Below, one piece after another: positions 1-12,525 of a stretch of DNA of 64,000 nt. The stretch spans positions 186,001-250,000 of the forward strand of contig CAJNOJ010000039.1 of the NCBI GenBank assembly GCA_905250025.1. The letters run 5' to 3'. The notes under the pieces are model-generated. The model was not told where the DNA came from. It worked only from the letters and a program-made list of their open reading frames with translations, and ran no database searches. This DNA comes from Adineta ricciae (Eukaryota > Rotifera > Eurotatoria > Adinetida > Adinetidae). Position 1 is the first letter of the stretch. Each line of letters opens with the position of its first letter. Position numbers and translations under genes: made by a program.

Positions 1-343
1 CTACTCTTCTGTTTCTTTTCTCTCTTCTTTCTTCTATTCGACTGTTCATTTAATTGATGACATCTTTGTGCAGATCTATTGTATTATAAATGAAAGTATG
101 GATACGTCTAAAAGATAGTTGCATGAAAGAAGACGAAATAATAGATGACAATTTTTTTGCTATTATGAACTACGTGTTCGTTTGTTTATTCAGCTATGAT
201 TTATTTCTCTCTTGAATTTTCTATCGGATAAGAATAAGTTATTCTTTCTTTTCTAATCACGTGATTGACTAATGACAAATGTTTTCTTCTTCTTCTTTTT
301 GTTTGTTTTTGTAAATGCTCACATTTTTATTATGGTTATTTAT

Positions 344-345
344 AG
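344..345 (+). promoter_or_regulatory. Splice-acceptor-like AG directly before TEX9 start
   Basis: A T-rich stretch ends in TATAG with the AG immediately before the ATG at 346. No convincing upstream exon is visible in the 345 bases to the left, which are pyrimidine-rich and contain no other feature I can name. This could be a trans-splicing acceptor or the end of a 5' UTR intron whose first exon lies outside the window. Confidence 0.4.
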
Positions 346-1985
346 ATGAGTGCCAAGTCATCACATCGCGCGACGACTCAGCCATCAGCAACATCACGAC
401 CAAGTACACGAACGCCGAAACCACCAACAGATTACGCGGATCAGGAAGAAGAATACAAGTAGATTGAAATACGAAACGATGAATGTGAGAGTTATCTTTT
501 TTTTTAAATAGACGATTGAATGCGCAATTGGAAGCGAAAACCCAAGCACTTGTTGAAGAAGCAGAACAAGTGTTGGTCAGTATGATTTTCACGACGTTTC
601 ACGATTTAAATTCATAGTTTGTCTTATTTGTAGAGAAATCAAGATCGATTACTTTCTGCTGGTGCAGACAATGATCGAACATATAGTTTACTCGATCAAG
701 TCGATACTGATGATCAATTGTATCGGTGAGCTGAGTTGTATTTGTCGATTTTACTTGTCATTTCTCGTTTATCTAGAGATATGCAAAGTGTAACATCGAG
801 ACCAATTGATCACAGGGTAAGATCTTTTTTCAATCATGCTAATCATCATAGCAATTCTTGTTTGTTCATGTAGAAAAGTTTACCATCGGGGCAACAACCA
901 AACCTATCGGCCAGAACAAGAAAACCATCGGCTACGTACGTTTAGAGTTCACAAGTGAATGCATAGGTAATCGAAGGTCGATTTCATTTCAGAAGACCTC
1001 AGTCAAAGATAGGCAACGATGTGGCACTTGTTAATGACGACAATGATCGCTATGATCAGTCAATCGATCCGACTGCAATTCAAGATCGAGCGCGGAACAC
1101 ATTCGATAAAGCAATAGCGGATATCGAGACAAAAATGAATCGAACTAAAATGAGTACAAATGCCAACGCTCTGGACGCAGACGAAGATGATATCTTTCCT
1201 GCCGCAGCAAAAGACATGGGTTCCGGTAGGATAAACCTCCGATGAAGATCGTTCAAGAAAATCCGCGACTCATTTTTAGAGGCTAAAATTCGTTTTTTGA
1301 AAGCACGTCTTCGCGTTATGCAAGAAGAACTGGATCGTATGCACACTGAGTGTGCCAAGCGAGTACGTACAGACAAAATTCGACAAAACTATGCACACTT
1401 GCTTTTAGGACGAAGAAAACGAACGTATTAACTTGAAAGTCAAAGAATCGGATGACGATCGAACACGCCTCAATCGCGTCATTACAACATTACAAGATCA
1501 ACTAGAAAAGTACAAGAAGCTGAGCAACGATACGAAATCGAAACTCGACACTACTGAAGTTGAACTGACTTCCTTGCGGAAAGAATACGAACAAAGTAAA
1601 CGTCAAACTAAAAAACAACAACAGGATCAAACACAAACCGATACAAAACTGAATCGTGCGTTAGAAGAAGCTGAGAGATACAAACAGCAATTAGCGAAGA
1701 CGCAGCAAACAACAAAAGATCTCAGCGAACAAGATAAGAAGAAAATCGAACAATTAACGAGCGAAAATCGCCGATTAGAAAAGCAACGTCTCGAATTGAT
1801 GAACGCTTTCAAAAGACAATTGAAATTAATCGATATATTAAAAAAACAAAAAGTAATTTCGAATTCTCTTCATCTCATTTTTGCTAAAATCCTTTTCTCT
1901 TTAGCTTCATCTCGAAGCATCGAAAATGCTTCAATTTGCCGAAGAAGAATTTTGTAAAGCAATCGAATGGAACACCACATCATAA
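346..1985 (+). CDS. TEX9: Testis-expressed protein 9 (TEX9)-like coiled-coil protein
   Basis: Nine exons joined by short GT-AG introns (first exon 346-458, second 512-575, last ending at the TAA 1983-1985) give a protein of about 400 residues. The N-terminus is polar, S/T/P-rich and probably disordered; the second half, coded mainly by the exon at about 1409-1853, is a long charged coiled coil. The C-terminal block HLEASKMLQFAEEEFCKAIEW closely matches the conserved TEX9 tail, which is the main ground for the name. In vertebrates TEX9 is associated with ciliated cells, testis and centriolar satellites; its molecular job is poorly known. The ATG at 346 was chosen because it follows an acceptor-like AG and opens the frame that splices through all later exons. 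An AATAAA lies about 45 nt after the stop. Confidence 0.85.
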
Positions 1986-2816
1986 TCTCAAACTGTATCC
2001 TCTCCTTCATCTGTTTTCTTTGTAAACAATAAATTACCAAATACATATTTCTATGTAAATCAATTTTTCCAATCAAATAATAACATTAACACGACGTGCT
2101 GTGCAGACAGACATGGAGAACTTCAATCTCGACTCTACTATATCGTGCATATTTGATTTAACAAAGTATTTTTATCTTTCATGGATACATCCTGTTGAAA
2201 TGATGTTGATAAAAAAAGAACTTCAGGAAATCCTTCATATCCGATTCGATATGGTTTATTTTCATTAGCAGAAAACAAGAGTATCAAACGAACAGTCGAG
2301 TATTTGATACAGCTTGGGTCGAAACTTGAGAAGTTTTTATTTCTCGTCGTCCTTTTTCTTTGTTGTCAAGTCAGAGAAAATTTTATTTCCTTCTATTTCA
2401 ATTTGCTGCTGTTATTCGTTCCTAAGCAATGATCGTCCACAGTTACTTTCCATCTAGATAGTTTCTTTTGTCTGAATAAAAAAAAACAAATTGTCCTTAC
2501 ATTTACTCGACTACGTGCGTTCTGAACAAAATAATGGTGGCAGATGAAATTAAGAGAAAAAAGAGCGAGCAAAAGAAAGAAAATGAAAAGCAACTTGAGA
2601 ATTACATTGGCATACTTCATTCTCGTTTGTGCAGCTTCCTTTTTCTTCACTGACGTGTTTCTTAGTAAGTCGAGAAAAAAAGTGAGACATTAAAAGAAAT
2701 TTTGCGTGTATGTACGTTTCAATGAAGGTTTTTGTCAATTGACAAAAGAAAGAAAAAAAGAAAAAACAGAACATTATCAGCTGCTGAAAACATCGTTTTT
2801 TTTTAGAAGTTTCACG
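1986..2816. other. Intergenic region TEX9-FTCD
   Basis: It holds the TEX9 3' UTR with an AATAAA near 2028 and the FTCD 5' region. A T-run ending in AG at about 2804-2806 precedes the FTCD ATG by roughly 10 nt. Small open frames on both strands have no recognisable protein features. I see no RNA gene or repeat. Confidence 0.5.
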
Positions 2817-5038
2817 ATGAATGATTTGCATAAAGTCATCGAATGTGTGCCAAACTTTTCTGAAGGTCAACGAAAAGAAGTAAGCAGTCTGATTTCAATG
2901 AAATTAAAGCACGGAATTGTCTGCTTTTCCTAGGTCATTGATACAATTGCTCATGCGATTGCTGGTGTAGAAGGTGTTGCTCTCCTGGATATCGATCCGG
3001 GATTGTCAACAAATCGAACGATTTATAGTAAAATTCGATTGAATTTCTAGTTGTATCAAAATAGCGTCATTTCTGTCTTCTTTAAGCGTTTGTTGGACAT
3101 CCACAAGCAGTTATCGAAGCTGCTTTAGCAGCCGGTCGTGCAGCATACAATCTGATCGATATGACAAGACATTCCGGTGAACATCCGCGTATAGGCGCAA
3201 TGGTACGTTCATTTCTTTCGAGACAAGAGTGTGAGTCAAAAGGAAAATGGTGCTTAGGATGTTGTGCCATTTGTGCCGGTTCAAAATGCAACAATGGCTG
3301 ATTGTATTGAAATCGCACGCGAATTCGCAGATCGATTAGCCATGGAATTGAGTGTGCCTGTTTACTTGTACGGCGAAGCACAAGAACGAGAGTACCGTCG
3401 AGATCTGTCACAAATTCGCGAAGGAGAATATGAAACACTCTATAGCAAAGTTTGTATTACTGCTAATTACTACTCATATTTGATCATAGACGTGTATTTA
3501 TTCAGATCAGGAAACAAGAATGGAAACCTGATTTCGGTAAGAGATAGCATTATTTTTGACTTCTCATTTACCGATGAAGATATATTCTATAGGTCCTGCG
3601 GAATTCATTCCATCGTGGGGTGCGACGTGTGTTGGTGCGCGAAAATTCCTGATTGCGTACAATATCAACTTACTTGGTACGAAGGAACAAGCGCATCGAA
3701 TTGCACTCAATGTTCGCGAACAAGGAAGAGGCAAAGATGAAGTAAAGCGTTTCTCATTTTCTGAATGATCATGTAACGTAGAAAAACACTTCTTCTAGCC
3801 TGGTAAATTAAAATGCGTCCGTGGTCTGGGTTGGTGGCTTGAAGAATCGAATTTAGCACAGATCTCACTGAATTTAACTGATTTCGAAATAACCAACATT
3901 CATACTGCTTACAATCAATGTGTCACTGAAGCTGAAGCGCTCAATGTAGGTATATGTGGTTCGCAAATCGTCGGTCTAGTACCGTTAAAACCATTGCTAA
4001 TGGCTGCAGAATCGATCATTCAAAAGGAAAATCTCTTCATTCTCGACGAAGACCAAAAGATCCGTTTGGTTATCCAACGTCTAGGTTTAAATTCCATAGC
4101 ACCCTTCATTCCGAAAGAGCGAATTATCGAATATATCATTCGCGAACGCGAAGGGCATGATGACAGCATTAACTCAATGGAAATTAAAGATTTAGTCAAA
4201 CATATTAGTTCGCGATCATTGGTACCTGGTGGAAGCTGCGTTACGTCCCTTGTTGCAACACTTGGCACAGCGCTTAGCACCATGTGTGCACTATTAACGT
4301 ATGGAATGAAAAAGGTAATGTGATTGATGAAGAGGAAAACCGTTGTATTTTGAATTTCGTTTTGTTTAGTGGGAATCATTAGAGCAGGAAATGCGAGTTA
4401 TCATTGCCCCATTGCATGCGACAACGAAAACATTAATGAATACGCTGGATAGTGATACTGAAACGTTGAATGCTTTCTTGACAGTTCAGAAGATGGCTGA
4501 AACTAATGAAGAAGAAAAACGTTTGTAAGTCGAAGAGAACACTCGTGATATTCAATTGAAGATTCGCTCGATTTCAGTAAACAGATTACCGAGAATCGTT
4601 GTTTACAACGATATCTCGATGTCTCATTAGATATCATGCGGCAAATCAATGATCTGTGGGAACCTCTCCAACGTTTAGCTCCATTGTTTAATTTCAGTAC
4701 AAAAACGGATTTTCTCGTAAGTTACACAGCCCATAACAAACTTGTTTTTCAATTCAACCTTTCAGGTTAGTGTTAAGTGCTTGGAAACAGCAGCCTATGG
4801 TGCGTGTAAACGCATTGAAATCTTTTCCACATCATTAATCGTAACAGCTGACACAAATCCAAGCGAAGAAAGTGATTCTCAAGCAAAAGTAACAACACAA
4901 TTCTTCATTTCAACTGATTCTACGCTAATCGTTTAGGTTCCACCAAAAAACTATCGAGAAGAAGCAAATACATATCTTCAAACAGCACAGAAATCTGTTC
5001 AATCGATCTTATCCATAGCTGAAGGTCGAAGCGAATAG
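2817..5038 (+). CDS. FTCD: Formimidoyltransferase-cyclodeaminase (FTCD)
   Basis: A bifunctional folate enzyme of histidine breakdown: it moves the formimino group from formiminoglutamate to tetrahydrofolate, then deaminates the product to methenyl-THF and ammonia. About twelve short exons splice to roughly 540 residues, the usual family length. The N-terminal transferase domain begins [18 protein letters not shown] and carries the [15 protein letters not shown] segment with the catalytic-site histidine. The C-terminal cyclodeaminase domain includes the PGG-containing loop ([19 protein letters not shown]) and a helical tail. Both domains look complete, with no frameshift. It ends at the TAG 5036-5038; an AATAAA at about 5101 lies close to the stop of the convergent Mab-21-like gene at 5118, so the two 3' ends nearly touch. 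Confidence 0.95.
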
Positions 5039-5117
5039 ATCGATATTTTTCGTATATGTGATACAGTCCGTGCACTCACTAGTCTTATTTTCATCTTTCT
5101 AATAAACACACGTCATT

Positions 5118-6638
5118 CTATTTGCTTGTTGTCGATGGAGATTTCAACACGCTAATCATTTGCTGTAGATCCATTTGAATTAGTTTGAACACACTCGTTG
5201 TCATTTGTTGTGCTAATTGATCTGGCCGATAGTCAAGAGAATTCGATTGAATAACGGCAATATCCTCGCGATTGAAATCAATAAATAACGGTTTCCACTG
5301 TTGGTCCCAAAAGTTCGTGATATTCTCTCGATCATCGTCTTCTAGAAATGACAAATGACAAAGTATGCTGCACATTTCTTCGATCGAACAATTTGCATTC
5401 GGAAACTGAGGTTTGATGTAAACATTATAGATCATCTTCATCTTGAATGATAGAACAGGTTGATATTGAAAATATTTCAATAAGCATTTCATTCGATCGG
5501 TGTATTGATGAACATATGGGAAGATGAGATTTTCCTGAAGTTTTTCAACGAATAAATCGATATTTGTATAATCAATGCGATTGATGGTGTCTGCTAAACC
5601 ACGATGTTCTTCGTAAATATCGACATTTTCCAGAAAATAATGTGCTAAGTGCTTTTTTCGACATACATCACGCATAAATGATACCCAAACTTCGAAAATA
5701 TGATGATAATTTTCCAATTCATGTATTTCGCATATCCATAACACACTTGTCCGAAGAAAATAATTATCCAATGTACAACGTAAGTGTTTCATCGCGAACC
5801 GTTTCACCAGCGTATTCAATTGCCATTCGCTTGCGTTAAATTGACTGATAATATGATATTCCATCAATGAAAAATCGTACTGGAACGAAGTTGCCTTTGA
5901 ACCTGATGCTGCCAAACATATACAATTATTTTCGCGGAATTTCTTCAACCGTTTATGAGTACGAATACGTTCGTCAAACCATTCGACAATTTTTGGTCGT
6001 ATGGATAATTGGATCAATGGAAGGACATGACTAACTGTGGATAATAAACTCGATGATGATGCCGATTGGCGGATGATAGGAAATAAACTTCCTTTGAACA
6101 TTTCGTAGAATTTGATCAAACAAGCTGCTTGTTGTGATAATTGCTTCGGTAATGGAATGTTAAATGCCGGTGAACACAACAGTCGAATCAACTTTTCGTT
6201 ATCACCATCGTCATCGGTGTTCTTATCAATTGATTTTGGCAGTAATGTCTTGAAAATTGACCACCAGTCATTAATGGACATGGTTTTGTGCGTTATGCGC
6301 GACGATATAATGCATAAATCGAACGAATCGATGGGATAATGTTTGTAAACATCAATATACGGTTGATCACGAGTAGGCTCAGTGATTTCAATCAAACGGT
6401 CCTGTCCTTTAGTGAACGTCTCCATATGTTTCGATTTGACAAAACGACGTTTCATTTGCAAACCATCGACATATTCCGGTGTACAATTATCATCCGGCGA
6501 ATTGAATTCCTCAACGGTTTTGAATTGATCAATAAAACGAATCTTATATTCATTTGGTTTCGTTTTCGACGATTCAATCGAATTTTCATCTTTGAGTTGA
6601 GTTACAATGACAAAGCGTATATCACGTTCAAGTTCCAT
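5118..6638 (-). CDS. Mab-21-like (cGAS/MB21D-type) domain protein
   Basis: One exon of about 506 codons from the first ATG (6638). The central part aligns by eye with the C-terminal half of Mab-21/cGAS-like proteins: a YDFSLMEYHII segment like the W.LSFS..E..IL helix, then NYFLRTSVLWICE like the SYH.KT helix, then LAHYFLENVDIYE like L.NYFIP..NLF. Family members are nucleotidyltransferase-fold proteins; some are nucleic-acid sensors making cyclic dinucleotides, others are developmental or of unknown activity. I do not see the G-S-x(n)-E/D catalytic motif in the ORF. The frame stays open, without ATG, from the start back to about 6722, so an upstream exon may exist. The remaining C-terminus is unassigned. 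Mab-21 membership is fairly sure; enzyme activity is doubtful. Confidence 0.65.
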   Translation of the reverse strand: MELERDIRFVIVTQLKDENSIESSKTKPNEYKIRFIDQFKTVEEFNSPDDNCTPEYVDGLQMKRRFVKSKHMETFTKGQDRLIEITEPTRDQPYIDVYKHYPIDSFDLCIISSRITHKTMSINDWWSIFKTLLPKSIDKNTDDDGDNEKLIRLLCSPAFNIPLPKQLSQQAACLIKFYEMFKGSLFPIIRQSASSSSLLSTVSHVLPLIQLSIRPKIVEWFDERIRTHKRLKKFRENNCICLAASGSKATSFQYDFSLMEYHIISQFNASEWQLNTLVKRFAMKHLRCTLDNYFLRTSVLWICEIHELENYHHIFEVWVSFMRDVCRKKHLAHYFLENVDIYEEHRGLADTINRIDYTNIDLFVEKLQENLIFPYVHQYTDRMKCLLKYFQYQPVLSFKMKMIYNVYIKPQFPNANCSIEEMCSILCHLSFLEDDDRENITNFWDQQWKPLFIDFNREDIAVIQSNSLDYRPDQLAQQMTTSVFKLIQMDLQQMISVLKSPSTTSK

Positions 6639-7638
6639 TTCAAATATACCCAATCGTTGTTTTGCGAAGAAATGATACTCAAATGACTCAAGGTTGTTTT
6701 TTATGCTTATTTGATATGCACATTAGATATATTAAGCATAATATGCAGCGCAAAAGGAAAACCTTGAAAACAAACACAGAAGAATTTGTTTTAAAAAAAA
6801 TTTAATGATCAGGAGAACATCGCTCTCGCAATTGTACAGTCAAGTGATCGTTAGTATTACCTAGTCGATTCTCGACATAATTGCCCTGATGCGAAAACTT
6901 TCTTCGAGCTAAGTGTACTTGGCATAAGTAACATATTGAATTAATTCAAGATGAAAGTTGTTGACAGCAGTTCTCATCGATTACATGACAAAGCTTGGAA
7001 TGAATATAATTATGGCGTATATCGATGAATCTGCTTCATCTTACATTTAGAAAGACTAGCTTCATGTTGTAAGTCAGTTTTCATATACGTTTTGAATAGA
7101 TTACATTGACAAGCAGCAGTTCCATCTCACGTTTATTACATTTAAATGACGTCGACTGTAAGCAGACGATGTCGTGTCAACAGATGCCCAAATGAAAAGG
7201 AAGTCATATCGGTTAGATATTGAAGGAAATTTCTCACCGATGCATTTCCTACTAAAAATGTTTTATTCCTAGAATGCATGTTGCTAATTAGCGGCAACGA
7301 GAAGGATGGCTAATAACAAGAAAATTTCACAATTAATCCCTGCTTATGTATTTGTCATGAAATTCTGTGTTATTTCTGAGCATCGACTCTATTATAATGA
7401 TTTTGTCGTATGAGAAAATTGTTTGAGATACATAAAGGAAGTAGATCGATAGTCATTGTTTGTCTTCTCATCTTTTTTCTCGATTGATTCACATAGAAAG
7501 AAATGTCTTTTTGTAAGGAAAAACAAACAAGACGAGACAACAATAAAAAAAACAAACCACACATAATAACACAGTTGATCAAAACTTAGGATGTATGAAC
7601 ATGAAAATAAAAATAAATTGAGCAACAATGAGAGAAAA
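6639..7638. other. Intergenic region, divergent 5' end of Mab-21-like gene and 3' end of acyltransferase
   Basis: In-frame codons of the Mab-21-like gene continue to about 6722 before a stop, so part of this stretch could be an unrecognised exon. The rest is AT-rich with only short, low-complexity open frames on the minus strand (7370-7679). No RNA gene or repeat was recognised. Confidence 0.4.
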
Positions 7639-10600
7639 TTAATTTCCACTTGTATTTTTCCAGTTTTCACTCGGATCAAGATGAATAATTGTATTCGTTG
7701 TTGTACTAGGCTGTCGAGATGGTGTCGTTAGTCGAGGTGGATTCAACAGAGTTCGTGACTGTGTATCAACCGACGAGTTTTCATAGATACTCAAGGACTG
7801 TGCACGACGCATTCCTGCTTGTAAATCATTCTAATAAATCGGAAAAAGTTTGGCGATTGCAGTCGAACATAGCTTTTCTCTTACGTTTTGATGAACAGCA
7901 AGACCTGTTCTAGATGGCGACAAACTCGCAGGAACGATCGCAGCAGTGAATTCACTGCTACCTTCTTCTTTGTCCAATTGATACATTCTACAAGAAAGAA
8001 AATACAAAATGTTGTTGATAAAATTGCGTTTTTACTTGGCTGATAGTAGTCTTTGATCGTTGGATCTCAAAGATATCTTGGATGCGACACTTGCCGAACG
8101 TAGACGAACACGTACATGTGGATCCATTTCGTCTTCTTCGTCACTTGGTATCATACCTGACAGTTCACATTGACGTTCTTGAAGTTTAATTAGCAGTTCC
8201 CGAAATTCTCGTCTTAATTCTTCTAATTTCGTGGTTATGATTAAACGTTGAGTTTGACTGGATGGATCGGACATATCAACATTTTCAAATTGACTTTTGA
8301 GCGAAAGTAATTCTTGTTGTAATGTCGTCATCTTCGCCTGAATCTACAAAGAAACATGAATTAGTTTTACGAAAACAAAAAACTCTATTTCTTATTTTAC
8401 TTCTTCGATGGTCAAGTCATCTGATATATCAGATATGCTACTGATACTCTTTTTCGCCGGCTGTAATCTCGGTGGCCGAACGATTCGACGGATCTCACCC
8501 GGTATTCGTCGATGAGCAAGAAGATCTTGAACAATCAGGAGCTAGAAGTCAACAATGTCATACGTATATAAATACAAACTGGAAATAAACAAGACTTACC
8601 TGTTGAATGAAAGAATCAGTGAAAAATTGCAGATTAGGCACAAGATTTGGATCCGCAATAACAACAAGCCGAATTTCATCCGCATACGTTGTCACACAAA
8701 AATTCAAACTAGCAGCTCCAACACTTGGACTAAGACATATCAAACTCCGAACATCTCGACTGCATACAGACATTGTTGCTAGTGCCGTACTACTTCCGGC
8801 GGCCAATGTTGTTAACCAGAAACTAGCGCTATCATAAATCCGAGCGATTAACTTATTAGCTAGAAAAACGAAAACAGTTCGAGTCCAAAATGAGACAAAT
8901 TCGTTTTACCTAGGCAGAAAGGAAAGATTAGATACACGATATGTACAAACAGATACATGGTAGCGTAGTCGCCGTTTTCTTTGAAATTTCTTGTATTTTC
9001 AAAGAACGACCAGAGGAGTGGAATGTTTCCCTCGATATTCATGGGTACTCGTAAACATAAATGTGCGATCTGATTGCCCATAATTATATTCGGAGAATTT
9101 GACCGAAGATCACAAGGCATAATGCAATTCATGTCCACTGAATTGGATACCCTAGATAGAAAAGAGAAAGGGATTAATGAAGAAGAAAGAAATTATCCAT
9201 GACATGACATCCGAGTTCTTTAACTCGAGAAATTTCTCTACCCTTTTCATCGAAACATTCGATCTAATCATGTGACATTTATCAAAATAATTTCATTTGT
9301 CTTACCCATATTTTTCCATGTAGAGACGAATTGTTGAGATGACTAAAGTTGACAAAAGATCGTTCATACGTGTGCGGGTGACAAGTTTCATTCGATTGAG
9401 TTGAGTTAAACTAAATGGAGCTGACCAAACGACTTTCCGTTGATCTTGAAGCGAAGGAAAATGTGAGTCGACTGTTGAAATGTTGTTATTTGTCGTATGA
9501 TGATTTCGATATAGTTGTCTTTTGAAGAAACTCTCTTTTGCCAAGTTAAACAGCAGTTTACTGAAGATAAGTGTATGTCCGAAAAGAAAAGCCTTGACAT
9601 AATCGAATAGATATTCGTCATGTCGACCGACGAAACGTGGCTTCAGATCCAATTGCGTTGTCCGATTGTCAACGATGTGCTTTAATAGGATTCTCAATAA
9701 TGATATTCCATCGGATAGAACAGGATGATAGATGAACACAAGAACACTGTCATTTGGACGTGACGACGAACGATTTTTATAATGTAATTGCCATAAAGGA
9801 CGTGTACGTGTCAATTCAGTTGATAATAACGTGGAAACATACAGTTGAAGATCTTCGTCGGATTGAATATTATGTGGAATTTCTTGGACGTGTTCATCGA
9901 TAGTAAAAAGGGAATAATCCACCCACATGGCACCAGAAAAGCGTGGAATAATGATTTGGGAAAAACGTGGAAATAATTTATGACCAGTATTTGAACCACG
10001 TCGAGCATTATTTGTAACAAGACGGTTAAGTAACAGTTTTTTCAATGAATTTTCAGTAATTGTGCCTGGAAAATGTAGAAACACTTATTGAGATTTCTAT
10101 CCGATTGAGAACGAATGAAACTTTACCTTCGAGAAAGAAGATTGCCGCTGCCGTTGGAGAGCTTGTTAGTGAATTCAATTTTGTTGTTTCATCTGGTTTA
10201 TCTCGACTTGATGATATATTACTATTATAGAACCAAAACAGATCACTAGCGGTTAGATAGCTACAATTGCATGGCATAACAGTACAATGATGTCGGCAGG
10301 TTAATCGAATGAATGCGCGAACCAACCAACAAATAGGTATTGAGATTGTGAGGAATAGAATGCATGGCAATGAGACGATTAGAGTTAAGCATGCAGATGA
10401 GAGACGTTGTAGAAAGTTGAGAATAGATGAACGATCAGCTGGATGTTTGACACGTTTTATAGGACGATTTCTGACGAAGGATGTTGTCGTTTGGCGTTGT
10501 TCATCAGTCGTAGCTGATTGTGTGTAGCCAGCTTTATTGCGATTCTCTGTGGTTTGTCGATGCGAACGTGCCATATCAAGTGGTTCGACACGTTTTGATG

Positions 10601-10760
10601 GAAAGAGAATTGTCGCTGTTAATGATGCTTTTAATGTTGACAGAGGCGGAGATTTCACAGATAAAGATTGTTCAAGTTTATGTCTATACTGATGACTTTC
10701 AAGTGGAATAGACGCTAAGTCAGACACAGCCGGTTGAACCCATGTTGTGTCCACTTGCAT
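7639..10760 (-). CDS. WS/DGAT-like O-acyltransferase with broken active-site motif
   Basis: Multi-exon gene starting at ATG 10760 and ending at TAA 7641-7639. Order along the protein: a polar N-terminus; a hydrophobic membrane segment (LTLIVSLPCILFLTISIPI) near residue 140; the wax-ester-synthase/DGAT acyltransferase domain, with a VLVFIYHPVLSDGISLLRIL stretch at the position of the HHxxxDG motif; the WS/DGAT C-terminal domain (CDLRSNSPNIIMGNQIAHL, then a D..LVPN... segment); and a charged, partly coiled-coil tail of about 200 residues. Family enzymes esterify acyl-CoA to long-chain alcohols or diacylglycerol at membranes. Here the second, catalytic histidine is proline. The last intron (about 54 nt, donor GTAAGA, acceptor TTAG) was placed because the downstream frame is clearly open. 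The tail is not typical of the family. Confidence 0.75.
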
Positions 10761-12487
10761 TGTCTCCTAGATTGAAAAAAGATCATTTTTCTTCTATTTA
10801 GAAAATAAACAAGTAATTATATATATATAAATGCATGTCATGCGATAGTTAGTATCGATATTTCTTCTCTTCTCATGAAAAAAGCTGACTTCGTAATACT
10901 TTATTGTTTTTTCCCTCATAAAAAACATGTCTTCCACTATTTAAATATATCTGAATAGGATTTTCTTCTTCGTCGTCATTTTTTTGTTTTTGTAAACTCG
11001 TCGTCGGTGTGTGTTCTTCAACTAATTTTTAGTCACAAATAATGATAATCAGAAAAGACGAGGAAAAAAATTTCTTCATAGATAAGAAAGAAAAACCTGT
11101 CTGCTGAAGATGGAAGCTACGGAAAAAACGGCAGTAAGAGAAAGTATATTCTTTAATCCACTTCTCTGACAGTTACACTTACGCGTTTTAATACTGCCTG
11201 AAAAATTAAGTTCAAAGCGGCAGAGAGAAAAAAGGTAAAGAATATTTCCTAGACGAATAAAAACCGATTCAGGCATCAAGAAGCTTTCATCCTCTCTCAT
11301 TTTCAATTTCAAACATGTCAAAGTTTTCTCTTCATCTTTTTGATTTTCTCACCTTCAAGACGATAAAGAATTTCCCCCATCAATAGACAAGTACAACCGT
11401 AATGCATTGCATTGATGGAAGACGAATTGGCACTCCGATTTCCTATGACTAAAAGATTAACATCGTCGTTGTCGTGTCACCATTCTTATCGATGCAATAA
11501 TCCTGGGAAAAAAGCAGTGAGCACACAAATCAGATCCCCACCATTCGTTGTCCTCTGTGTATATACAGATATCTGATAATCGTACTAGACGCACACAGAA
11601 TAAGAATATTTGAAATAAATTGTTCTTTATTTCTTTTTCTAGAAGAACAAAATAATATACATATCAGTCGTTTCACAGACGATTCTCCCGTTATGTGGTT
11701 TTTTCATGACACGAGTTAGATGAAAAAAAAGCAAACAACATAGTACATGTGTAACTGCCAAAAATAAGTGATAAACAGAAAGAGAATAAAAAGAAAAGGA
11801 AAATAATTATAACTGGAATAACACAAGTCTATATCGATCAAGGTTATTTCAGCACATCAACCGACATGATAATATTCACGGATGATGTGATGTTTCGTGA
11901 GAGTGAAGACGCACACATTATCGTCTTGATTGTAAAATGCATCGTGCTGTCGTCATCAAATAGAACAGAATGAGAAAATATAGATGATAGTTAGACAAGA
12001 AAAATGTAATATAGATTGACTTATGAATGAGCAAAATACGGCTTGACTACATATGTTTGTCAGTCATCAGACATTTGCTTATTTCAGCACACAATATCTC
12101 GATTCTATCAATCATAGCACAATCTTTTGTCGGCTTTCTATATACACACATACAAAATATGAACTCTTCAATTTCTTTTTCATTTCTACTCATTGTCTGC
12201 GAATATATTTATATATTGAATAACAACCGGATGTATATACATAACGCATTGTATTATATCTGACTACAACGTGAAATATTATTAAGATACACGGAACTTG
12301 TCAAAACCTATCTAGTTATGTCTTTTTGAAATATCTCGCTTCTTTTTCTTACCTAAAATCATGTCGCTGATGTAAAATACATGTCAAACGCTGAGACACC
12401 ATTGCTAACAGCAACAAACAATATCTATGTGCTTTTCTGTATGTGTGCGTGTGTCTGTTCGTGTTTCATTCTTTTTTTTCCATTTTT

Positions 12488-12525
<38 letters not shown>

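Noticed and set aside
1080..1376. 98-codon minus-strand ORF opposite TEX9
   Set aside because: Crosses TEX9 introns and exons without family similarity; antisense shadow of a well-supported gene.
6639..6653. A start for the Mab-21-like protein at the TTG at 6653
   Set aside because: TTG is not a normal eukaryotic start; the first ATG is at 6638, and the real start may be in an upstream exon.
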